From positions 1 to 5,700 of the forward strand of contig DQAM01000374.1 in assembly GCA_003523545.1 (NCBI GenBank): 5,700 nt of DNA, written 5' to 3'. Position 1 is the stretch's first letter. The number at the start of each line of letters is the position of its first letter. This document shows, piece by piece, positions 1 to 5,700 of the stretch. The notes under the pieces were generated by a model. It made no database searches, was not told where the DNA came from, and was given only the letters and a program-made list of their open reading frames with translations. Source of the DNA: Dysgonomonas sp. Its GTDB lineage: Bacteria > Bacteroidota > Bacteroidia > Bacteroidales > Dysgonomonadaceae. The position numbers and the translations under genes are program-made.

Positions 1-8
1 TAGGTTTG
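1..8 (+). promoter_or_regulatory. Possible Bacteroidota -7 promoter element (partial promoter)
   Basis: The first eight bases, TAGGTTTG, match the Bacteroides-type -7 consensus TAnnTTTG at every fixed position. The expected -33 TTG element would lie outside the window, so only half of the promoter can be tested. If it is real, transcription would start around base 14-16 and give a leader of roughly 70 nt before the ATG at 85. An eight-base match with two free positions can occur by chance, and the predicted start falls within the left arm of the 10-65 inverted repeat. The assignment is therefore tentative. Confidence 0.3.
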
Positions 9-9
9 C

Positions 10-65
10 AAAAGGTGGTATTGGTAATATGGGTATTTACATAATTCCAGCCTTTACCACCTTTT
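10..65 (+). repeat. 11-bp perfect inverted repeat with T-rich flank (terminator or leader hairpin)
   Basis: Bases 10-20 (AAAAGGTGGTA) are perfectly complementary to 55-65 (TACCACCTTTT), separated by a 34-nt loop and followed by a T-rich run to about base 70. The A-stem/T-tail form resembles a rho-independent terminator for a gene to the left of the window. The loop is long for that role, and too little room follows (19 bases to the ATG at 85) for a separate promoter. It could instead be a hairpin in the leader of the next gene. The sequence does not decide between these. Confidence 0.4.
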
Positions 66-84
66 TATTTAATAGTTGAGGATT

Positions 85-858
85 ATGAAATATTTTTGTT
101 TGTCAGTTTTGCTGTTTTCTCTTTTTAGTTACACAGGGTACACACAAGAGGTTCAGATCACCGAAACAGCTTCATTGGAACAAGTTTACGGAGAGTCAAC
201 AGAATCCGAATCCCTGCTTCCATTCAATGATTTGGATATAGAGTTCGGATATGTCTTATACCAGACCGAATTAGAAATAGAATCTCCGGAAGCTGTTCTC
301 GAAATAGAAAATGTGAGGGATTATGCGGTAATATATATAGATGATAAATTGCAGGGGACTGTTAGTGATAATAACAAAAAACTGACATTGAACACTGTTC
401 CGGGAAAATATACTTTAAAGATATATACCGAAAATATCGGGCGAATCACATACGGACCCGAAATATTGGACAATTCAAAAGGGCTTTTCGGGAATATCAA
501 TCTGGAGGGGCGTGATATTGAGAACTGGACAATAATACCTCTTCATATAAAAGATTGTGATATAAATGAATTGCAATTCGAAGAAATGAATTCCTACACT
601 CAATTACCGTCTTTCTATAAGGGATACTTCAATATAGGCACTACTCAAGATACTTATCTCGATATATCCGGATGGGGAATGGGAGAAGTATGGATCAACG
701 GAAATTATGTAGGATCGTTTTGGGAAGAAGAAAAACAGCAATCTATACAGATACCAGCAGACAACCTGATAAAAGGTAAAAATGAGGTGGTTATTTTCGA
801 ACTGAAGAACAACAAGCGTACATCCGTAAGATTGTCTGAAACCCCGGTATTTAAATAA
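85..858 (+). CDS. Secreted GH35-type beta-galactosidase C-terminal (jelly-roll) protein lacking the catalytic domain
   Basis: This is a 257-aa protein. Residues 1-20 form a Sec signal peptide (basic start, core LSVLLFSLFS, likely cleavage near YTQ/E) with no lipobox. Residues 24-257 align by eye with the region that follows the TIM barrel in Bacteroidota GH35 beta-galactosidases: a linker like ITETASLEQVY, then FGYVLYQTEL (54-63), NVRDYAVIYIDDKLQG (76-91), ENIGRITYG (116-124), SFYKGYFNI (176-184), then GWGMGEVWINGNYVGSFW (196-213) and IKGKNEVVIFEL (229-240). These are galactose-binding-like beta-sandwich signatures. Full GH35 enzymes of this kind are about 600-800 aa, and the barrel with both catalytic glutamates is absent, so hydrolysis is not expected. 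A role in carbohydrate binding or as an accessory subunit is inference. ATG 85 was chosen over an in-frame TTG at 76 because it gives a proper signal peptide; a GAGG lies just upstream. It is 40 bp upstream of the GH3 gene and probably co-transcribed. Local GC is low (27-42% in sampled 60-base blocks). Confidence 0.75.
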   Translation: MKYFCLSVLLFSLFSYTGYTQEVQITETASLEQVYGESTESESLLPFNDLDIEFGYVLYQTELEIESPEAVLEIENVRDYAVIYIDDKLQGTVSDNNKKLTLNTVPGKYTLKIYTENIGRITYGPEILDNSKGLFGNINLEGRDIENWTIIPLHIKDCDINELQFEEMNSYTQLPSFYKGYFNIGTTQDTYLDISGWGMGEVWINGNYVGSFWEEEKQQSIQIPADNLIKGKNEVVIFELKNNKRTSVRLSETPVFK

Positions 859-898
859 AAGAAATAATTAGTTTTAAATCAGAAAAGCTTAAAACCAA

Positions 899-3106
899 AT
901 GAAAAAAATCAGAGTAATTTATCTTTTTACATTGATTCTCTCAAGTGTGAATATTTGGGCACAGTACCAAAAAGATGCTTTATTATATAAAGATCCTAAT
1001 CAAAGCGTTGAAAGGAGAGTAGAAGACTTATTGTCCCGAATGACATTAGAGGAAAAAGTGATGCAGCTTAATCAATATACGCTGGGACGCAATGATAATG
1101 CCAATAATATGGCTGATCCCATAAATGATATTCCGGCGGAAATAGGTTCTCTGATTTATTTCAGCAGCAATCCCGATTTGCGTAATCAGGTGCAAAAGAA
1201 GGCAGTGGAAACTTCCCGTTTGGGCATACCCATTCTGTTTGGGTACGATGTGATTCATGGTTACCGTACGGTTTATCCTATTTCTTTAGCACAGGCCTGT
1301 TCGTGGAATCCTACCTTGGTGCAGCAGGCTTGTGCCGTGGCGGCGCAGGAGGCGAGGATGTCGGGTGTAGACTGGACTTTCTCGCCTATGGTGGACGTTG
1401 CCCGCGACGGCCGCTGGGGCCGTGTATCGGAAGGATATGGTGAAGACCCATATACAAATGCTGTATTTGGAGCAGCATCCATCAAAGGTTATCAGGGAAA
1501 TGATATTTCGGGAAGTAAAAATGTTGCGGCATGCCTGAAACATTATGTAGGCTATGGGGCATCAGAGGCCGGGCGCGATTATGTTTATACGGAAATATCC
1601 AGGCAAACGCTTTGGGATACATATATGCTGCCTTATGAAGAGGGAGTAAAGGCAGGCGCAGCTACTTTAATGAGCTGTTTCAATGATATCAGTGGAACCC
1701 CGGGAACAGCCAATCATTATATTCTGACTGAGATATTAAAAAAACGCTGGGGGCACGACGGTTTTGTTGTTTCCGATTGGGGAGCTATAGAGCAGCTGCG
1801 TTCACAGGGTGTGGCAAAAGACCGTAAAGAGGCTGCAATGAAAGCTTTTAATGCGGGCGTGGAAATGGATATGATGAATCAATGTTATAACAATCATTTG
1901 GCCACTCTGGTTAAAGAAGGAAAAGTATCGGAAGAGCTGCTGAACGACGCCGTAAAACGTGTATTGAGGGTAAAATTCCGCCTGGGATTGTTTGACAACC
2001 CTTATACACCGTCGAGTACGGAGAAAGAAAGGTTTCTTTTGCCTGAAAGCCTGAAGATTGCAGAAAAACTAGCAGAGGAATCAATAGTATTGCTTAAAAA
2101 TGAAGACAATGTATTGCCTTTAAAAAACGGTTCTAAGATAGCAGTTGTAGGACCTATGGCAAAAAGCCAGTGGCATCTGCTGGGCTCGTGGAGAGCACAC
2201 GGGAACGCAGAGGATGCTGTAACTATTTATGCGGGTTTGGAAAACGAGTTTAAAAATCGAGCCCGGTTATTATACGCTTCGGGATGTGATTTTGATGGAG
2301 AGGATAAATCCGGATTTGAAGAAGCAAAAGCAACCGCCCGGGATGCGGATGTAATAATCGCATGCTTAGGGGAAAAAGCTCAGTGGAGCGGTGAAAATGC
2401 TTCCAGGTCGACGATTGCATTACCTTCTATACAAGAAGAACTGGTTGCAGCACTTAAAGAAACAGGAAAACCAATAATACTATTACTCTCGAGCGGACGT
2501 CCGTTAGAACTAAACCGCTTGGAGAAGCTTAGCGATGCTATGCTGCAGGTATGGCAGCCCGGTATTGCAGGAGGAAATCCGATTGCCGGAATCATAGCTG
2601 GGAGAATCAATCCTTCGGGAAAACTTTCTATCACTTTCCCTTATTCTACCGGACAGATACCTATTTATTATAACCAGCGAAAAAGCGGGCGGACACACCA
2701 AGGTAAATATCAGGATATACCGAGTACTCCGCTTTACGGATTTGCTCATGGCTTAAGTTATACAAATTATGAATACGGAGATATAAAAATATCGTCTGAA
2801 AAAATAAGAAAAAAAGATAAGCTTACGGCAGAAATAGCGGTAACGAATACTGGCGGGATGGATGGGATGGAAACGGTGCACTGGTTTATCTATGATCCGG
2901 TATCTACCACATCGCGTCCGGTAAAAGAATTGAAATTGTTTGAGAAGCAATTGATCCGTGAAGGTGAAACTAAGGTTTTCCGCTTCGAAATCGATCCGCT
3001 CCGGGATTTAGGATTTATCGATGGAAATGGAGATAGATTCGTAGAAGCTGGCGAATACTATGTAATGGTAAATGATAAGAAAGTTAAACTGGAAGTAGAG
3101 GATTAG
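899..3106 (+). CDS. bglX: Periplasmic GH3 beta-glucosidase (BglX-like)
   Basis: This 735-aa secreted exo-glycosidase removes non-reducing-end beta-linked sugars, most often glucose and sometimes xylose, by a retaining mechanism. Residues 1-21 are a signal peptide ending NIWA/Q, without a lipobox. The TIM-barrel domain spans about 30-370: RVEDLLSRMTLEEKVMQL (40-57), GVDWTFSPMVDVARDGRWGR (156-175), the substrate-binding KH pair (K214, H215) and VVSDWG with the nucleophile D293. The alpha/beta sandwich domain spans about 385-620 and contains ESIVLLKNEDNVLPLK and SGENASR, whose E499 is the likely acid/base by family position. NPSGKLSITFP and PLYGFAHGLSYT follow, then a fibronectin-III-like domain at about 636-735. 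The length is normal for BglX-type enzymes and no key residue is missing. The leader before the ATG is A-rich without a Shine-Dalgarno, as usual in this phylum. It follows the GH35-derived gene by 40 bp. Substrate specificity cannot be read from the sequence, so the bglX symbol is by resemblance only. Confidence 0.93.
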   Translation: MKKIRVIYLFTLILSSVNIWAQYQKDALLYKDPNQSVERRVEDLLSRMTLEEKVMQLNQYTLGRNDNANNMADPINDIPAEIGSLIYFSSNPDLRNQVQKKAVETSRLGIPILFGYDVIHGYRTVYPISLAQACSWNPTLVQQACAVAAQEARMSGVDWTFSPMVDVARDGRWGRVSEGYGEDPYTNAVFGAASIKGYQGNDISGSKNVAACLKHYVGYGASEAGRDYVYTEISRQTLWDTYMLPYEEGVKAGAATLMSCFNDISGTPGTANHYILTEILKKRWGHDGFVVSDWGAIEQLRSQGVAKDRKEAAMKAFNAGVEMDMMNQCYNNHLATLVKEGKVSEELLNDAVKRVLRVKFRLGLFDNPYTPSSTEKERFLLPESLKIAEKLAEESIVLLKNEDNVLPLKNGSKIAVVGPMAKSQWHLLGSWRAHGNAEDAVTIYAGLENEFKNRARLLYASGCDFDGEDKSGFEEAKATARDADVIIACLGEKAQWSGENASRSTIALPSIQEELVAALKETGKPIILLLSSGRPLELNRLEKLSDAMLQVWQPGIAGGNPIAGIIAGRINPSGKLSITFPYSTGQIPIYYNQRKSGRTHQGKYQDIPSTPLYGFAHGLSYTNYEYGDIKISSEKIRKKDKLTAEIAVTNTGGMDGMETVHWFIYDPVSTTSRPVKELKLFEKQLIREGETKVFRFEIDPLRDLGFIDGNGDRFVEAGEYYVMVNDKKVKLEVED

Positions 3107-3128
3107 GTAATTATATAGGTCTTTACTA

Positions 3129-3296
3129 AATAAGAGGCTATTCCAAAAGCATTTTTTATTATTGTCATGTTGAACAAAGTGAAAAATCTCGAAGTTTTTC
3201 ATTTTAGATCTTTCATTTCACTCAGGATGACAAAACAAATTATGCTTTAAAAGTTTATTTCTTGTCTTCTAAATGCTTTTGGAACAGCTTCTTATT
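3129..3296. repeat. Long inverted repeat: 26-bp outer arms, 24/26 matched
   Basis: Bases 3129-3154 pair with 3271-3296 with only two mismatches (3140/3285 and 3136/3289). The second is a G-U wobble in a + strand transcript and the first is a wobble in a - strand transcript, so the stem survives as RNA in either direction. The arm core reads GAGGCTATTCCAAAAGC. The arms enclose 116 nt holding a second palindrome. The design suggests a MITE- or REP-like dispersed element, or a structured 3' end shared by the convergent genes. No convincing target-site duplication is visible outside the arms and no transposase is encoded. An alternative partial pairing exists, because ATGCTTT at 3242-3248 also complements the AAAGCAT at 3146-3152. 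Confidence 0.8.
3162..3233. repeat. Inner imperfect palindrome resembling a dispersed GTCAT...ATGAC intergenic repeat
   Basis: TTGTCAT at 3162-3168 pairs perfectly with ATGACAA at 3227-3233. Pairing continues with interruptions through TTGAACAAAGTGAAA against TTTCATTTCACTCAGG, and then ATCT (3186-3189) with AGAT (3206-3209), leaving a loop of about 16 nt. From memory, this resembles a common intergenic palindrome in many bacterial genomes with the pattern GTCAT-nTGAnCgAAGT...ACTTCGnTCAGGATGAC. That identification has not been searched. The mismatches suggest an old, decaying copy nested inside the outer inverted repeat. Confidence 0.65.
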
Positions 3297-3305
3297 CATA
3301 TATAT

Positions 3306-4889
3306 TCAGTTCGTTTTATATTCAAACATATCGAAATAGGCTTTTGCATGGGTCGGCATCCCGTTAGAAGAAGCATATAGACCTATCATTACTCCGGTAA
3401 AACCTCCGGCTACTTCTGTACTTAAATAACGGGTATCCAGTTTACCTAATTCTATATAATCATCCCTATCCTTATTTGAGAAAAAGAATGAATATTGAGA
3501 CGGATTCCCGGTTATACGGAATTTTACTGTATTTGATTCCACCTCCTTTTCTGTTGCGATATAGGATAACGAACCTACTTTAACCCGTAATTGTACGGCA
3601 TATTTTTTACCCGATTTTTTAAGTAACAAATCATAATGATGAGTATTGTTCTGGATTAAAGTTATCCCGGCTTCCTCGTTATCGTTTAATGCCTGCAGTT
3701 CAAGAATTGTATTGACGGTGAAATCATGTTCGGTCTGCCTGCGCCCGACAAAAGATACAGCGTCTGCATCGTTCAATGTAACGGGTGAAGCGGTAATCCT
3801 CAGAAAACTTATCCTTTCGCTCAGAGAGTAATTCTCTCTGATGGGATTTCGAAGGTATTGCCATTCAAACCCTAATTTATCTTCATCGAAGTCTGTATAA
3901 CCGGAAACTTCTTCCACCGGATGCAGGGGCAGTGTCGGCACATTCATTTGCAGAGATACCGTTCCGTTGCCGTTTATCTGGGGCCATCCGTTTTCGGGCC
4001 AGTCTACCGGGGCCAAAAAGGTTTCCCTGCCCAGAACATGGTAATAGGCATAAGGATGAGTCACTCTGAATCCGAGAAATACAGCCCACCACGAACCATC
4101 GCGAGCCTGCACAAGGTCGGCATGTCCGACACCTTGTATTGGATTGCCTTGTCCGATGCGGTTTGCATGTGTGAGAATAGGGTTTAGAGGACATGATTCG
4201 TATGGCCCGTAAATGTGTTTGCTCCGGCCTATGGTTACGCTGTGCATATATTCTGTTCCGCCTTCACCTAAAAGCAGGTAATAATAGCCGTCTTTCTTAT
4301 AAACATGAGGAGCTTCGGGAAATCGTCCACCGATTCCGCCCCATACCAACCGTTCGTCAGAAATGGACTTTCCGGTACTCAAATCTATTTCCGTCACACG
4401 AATACCCTCGTCTCCCTGCGTTATAAGATAAGTCTTACCGGCTTCGTCCCAGAAAATATCGGGGTCTATACTTTTCACTTCGAGCCAGGTAGGTTCGCTC
4501 CAAGGGCCTGCCGGATCGGTGGCCGTACAGAAAAAATTACCGCCTCCGGTTACATTCGTACAGATGACATAAAAAACTCCGTCATGATAACGCAAGGAGG
4601 GTGCAAACAATCCTCCTGATGAATATGTCTTTTGCAAAGGCAATTGAGAATCGCGGGTCAGGCAATGACCAATCTGTTTCCAATTGATTAAATCTTTACT
4701 ATGGTAAATCGGTAATCCGGGAAAATATTCGAAAGAAGACGTTACAAGATAAAAATCATCGCCTACCCTGCATACACTGGGATCGGGATTGAACCCTCTT
4801 ATGATAGGGTTTTTATATCCGTTTTGAGAAAATCCTTGTGCGATACTAATTGTAATAAAACAGGTCAGAAACAATACTTTTAGTTTCAT
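3306..4889 (-). CDS. Secreted GH43 beta-xylosidase / alpha-L-arabinofuranosidase
   Basis: This 527-aa inverting exo-glycosidase releases xylose or arabinofuranose from hemicellulose oligosaccharides. A signal peptide covers residues 1 to about 21 (core VLFLTCFITISIA, cleavage near GFSQ/N); Cys10 lies too early for a convincing lipobox. The five-bladed beta-propeller spans about 25-320 and has all catalytic carboxylates: D36 in GFNPDPS (general base), D142 in SIDPDIFWD (pKa modulator) and E192 in RFPEAPH (general acid). H256 in GVGHADLV is the usual central metal/water ligand. Residues about 330-527 form a concanavalin-like beta-sandwich of the GH43 C2 type (FDEDKLGFEWQYLRNP, then SFVGRRQTEHDF and GGFTGVMIGLYASSNG), which in relatives helps shape the active site. 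The length and domain order are those of XynB-like enzymes. The start lies 7 bp after the stop of the upstream GH3 gene, with no Shine-Dalgarno, which suggests one operon and possibly coupled translation. Xylosidase versus arabinofuranosidase activity cannot be resolved here. Confidence 0.92.
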   Translation of the reverse strand: MKLKVLFLTCFITISIAQGFSQNGYKNPIIRGFNPDPSVCRVGDDFYLVTSSFEYFPGLPIYHSKDLINWKQIGHCLTRDSQLPLQKTYSSGGLFAPSLRYHDGVFYVICTNVTGGGNFFCTATDPAGPWSEPTWLEVKSIDPDIFWDEAGKTYLITQGDEGIRVTEIDLSTGKSISDERLVWGGIGGRFPEAPHVYKKDGYYYLLLGEGGTEYMHSVTIGRSKHIYGPYESCPLNPILTHANRIGQGNPIQGVGHADLVQARDGSWWAVFLGFRVTHPYAYYHVLGRETFLAPVDWPENGWPQINGNGTVSLQMNVPTLPLHPVEEVSGYTDFDEDKLGFEWQYLRNPIRENYSLSERISFLRITASPVTLNDADAVSFVGRRQTEHDFTVNTILELQALNDNEEAGITLIQNNTHHYDLLLKKSGKKYAVQLRVKVGSLSYIATEKEVESNTVKFRITGNPSQYSFFFSNKDRDDYIELGKLDTRYLSTEVAGGFTGVMIGLYASSNGMPTHAKAYFDMFEYKTN

Positions 4890-4896
4890 AAGGATA

Positions 4897-5700
4897 TTAT
4901 TTTACTTCTACAGTAACCGAACTTTTGATATCGGCAGATGATGCAGCACAGTGAAGAGTGAACTTGTCCGCCTCGACAACCCAATCGTGTTTGTTATCAT
5001 CGAAGTAAGCCAAATCTTTTACCGGAACAGCTATCTCTACATTCTTGGATTCACCTGCTTTCAGGAAAATCTTGTCAAAAGCTTTCAGCTCTTTTTCAGG
5101 ACGCGCTAGCGACGGGTTTATCTGTGAGGCATAAATCTGTACGGATTCCGCTCCGTCCGATTTGCCTTTGTTCGTTAAGGTAAAAGATAGCCGGATAATC
5201 TCGTCTTTTGTATATTGCTTTTTATCAGCAGTTACTTTCCCATATTCGAAAGTTGTATAAGAAAGTCCGTAACCGAATGGAAACATAGCCGGAATCTTTT
5301 TGGTATCGTGCCAACGGTATCCTACAAAAATATCTTCTTTGTATATCTGCTTGATGCTGTCGCCCGGATAAGATATTTCTCCAAAACTGTGAGCTGCATT
5401 ATCTTCCAGCTTTTTAGGGAAGCTGAACGGCAATTTGCCGGATGGGTTGACTTTACCGGAGATAATATTAGCGGTGGCACTGCCTGCTTCCGAGCCGAGA
5501 TACCACGATTGAATCAATGCCGGAACCTTATCTAACCAGGGCATAGCAACCGCGTTTCCGCTTATCAGGATAACAGCTGTATTTTTATTTACTTTCAGCA
5601 GTTCTTCGATAAGTTCGTTCTGTCCGAATGCCAGGTTATAAGTAATACGGTCACCGCCCTCGCAATCCTGCTGGTAATTCTTGTTTAATCCACCGAAAAA
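4897..5700 (-). CDS. GH3 glycosidase (beta-glucosidase/beta-xylosidase type), C-terminal part; 5' end beyond window
   Basis: The reading frame is open from the window edge to the TAA at 4897-4899, giving 267 residues that begin in mid-protein. Visible parts are the C-terminal alpha/beta sandwich domain from FFGGLNKNY through QDCEGGDR, whose E14 of the fragment (bases 5659-5661) occupies the acid/base position of the EGxDR motif. NTAVILISGNAVAMPWLDKVPA, then NPSGKLPFSFPKKLED, VGYRWHDT and FPFGYGLSYTTFEYG (about 140-154) follow. A fibronectin-III-like domain (about 165-267) carries RPEKELKAFDKIFLKAGESK. The barrel, the nucleophile and any signal peptide lie outside the window. The ATG at 5544 is internal and should not be taken as a start. 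This belongs to a different GH3 branch from the gene at 899-3106 (EGxDR rather than SGENASR). It precedes the GH43 gene by 7 bp, so the pair probably acts on the same oligosaccharides. Confidence 0.93.
   Translation of the reverse strand, partial: FFGGLNKNYQQDCEGGDRITYNLAFGQNELIEELLKVNKNTAVILISGNAVAMPWLDKVPALIQSWYLGSEAGSATANIISGKVNPSGKLPFSFPKKLEDNAAHSFGEISYPGDSIKQIYKEDIFVGYRWHDTKKIPAMFPFGYGLSYTTFEYGKVTADKKQYTKDEIIRLSFTLTNKGKSDGAESVQIYASQINPSLARPEKELKAFDKIFLKAGESKNVEIAVPVKDLAYFDDNKHDWVVEADKFTLHCAASSADIKSSVTVEVK

Larger units (their letters stand above)
3107..3305. other. Convergent intergenic region
   Basis: About 200 bp separate the 3' ends of the + strand GH3 and the - strand GH43. No convincing gene is present. 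The region is AT-rich and mostly taken up by a nested palindromic structure, annotated separately. Transcripts from both sides must end here or run into each other. I see no compact GC-rich stem followed by a T-run on either strand, so the palindrome itself is the best candidate for a bidirectional 3'-end structure. Confidence 0.6.

Noticed and set aside
2..79. Short open frame reaching the left edge and ending TGA at 77-79, possibly the C-terminus of an upstream gene
   Set aside because: Only 25 codons are visible (ending AFTTFLFNS) with no recognisable family signal, and it runs through the inverted repeat. It cannot be supported without sequence to the left.
76..84. TTG start at 76 for the GH35-derived protein
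   Set aside because: The ATG at 85 gives a standard Sec signal peptide, and TTG starts are rare. The three extra residues add nothing recognisable.
869..876. TAGTTTTA as a -7 promoter box for the GH3 gene at 899
   Set aside because: It misses the final G of TAnnTTTG, has no TTG at the expected -33 spacing, and lies in a very AT-rich 40-bp gap where such matches are expected by chance.
871..895. 7-bp inverted repeat GTTTTAA / TTAAAAC between the first two genes
   Set aside because: The stem is almost entirely A/T with an 11-nt loop and no T-run after it. It is too weak to call a terminator.
1273..1543. Overlapping antisense open frames within the GH3 gene
   Set aside because: They are shadows of a well-conserved GH3 frame, with no recognisable domains, and are favoured by the local GC-rich patch that lowers stop-codon frequency.
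3821..3841. Perfect 8-bp hairpin (TCAGAGAG / CTCTCTGA) inside the GH43 gene
   Set aside because: It lies in coding sequence and follows from codons for an S/E-rich stretch (ENYSLSE). Nothing links it to regulation.
3883..4619. Several open frames on both strands inside the GH43 gene
   Set aside because: The GH43 frame has all catalytic motifs and continuous domain structure. The other frames have low-complexity or unrecognisable translations.
4897..5544. A complete 215-aa GH3-like gene starting at the ATG at 5544
   Set aside because: The frame stays open upstream to the window edge and encodes conserved GH3 sequence (GGLNKNY, EGGDR, GQNELIEELLKVN), so the ATG is an internal methionine.

Overview
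The window looks like part of a polysaccharide-utilisation region from a member of the Bacteroidota, probably order Bacteroidales. The grounds are densely packed secreted glycoside hydrolases with Sec signal peptides, AT-rich leaders with little or no Shine-Dalgarno signal, moderate-to-low GC, and protein sequences that read like Bacteroides/Parabacteroides/Dysgonomonas homologues. The genus cannot be fixed from this sequence alone.

Layout: two gene pairs converge on a central palindromic intergenic region. On the + strand, a short leader (1-84) holds a TAnnTTTG-type promoter box at the very edge and an 11-bp inverted repeat. It is followed by a 257-aa secreted protein (85-858) that is the C-terminal half of a GH35 beta-galactosidase without its catalytic barrel, then by a complete 735-aa BglX-like GH3 enzyme (899-3106). 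On the - strand, a GH3 gene (4897 to beyond 5700, with its 5' part outside the window) is followed after 7 bp by a 527-aa GH43 beta-xylosidase/alpha-L-arabinofuranosidase (4889-3306). The two 3' ends face each other across about 200 bp (3107-3305). That gap carries a nested palindrome: long near-perfect outer arms (3129-3154 / 3271-3296) around a second imperfect palindrome (3162-3233) that resembles a dispersed intergenic repeat.

Function: all three recognisable enzymes are secreted exo-acting glycosidases (GH3, GH43, GH3). Together they would trim oligosaccharides to monosaccharides in the periplasm, most plausibly from a hemicellulose carrying beta-linked xylose or glucose and arabinose. 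The GH35-derived protein may contribute galactoside binding, but that is inference. No SusC/SusD pair, regulator or endo-acting enzyme lies inside the window, so the target polysaccharide cannot be named.

I see no clearly new biological system. The items most worth a second look are the catalytic-domain-less secreted GH35 relic, the nested palindrome between the convergent genes, and a sharply GC-rich patch inside the first GH3 gene.
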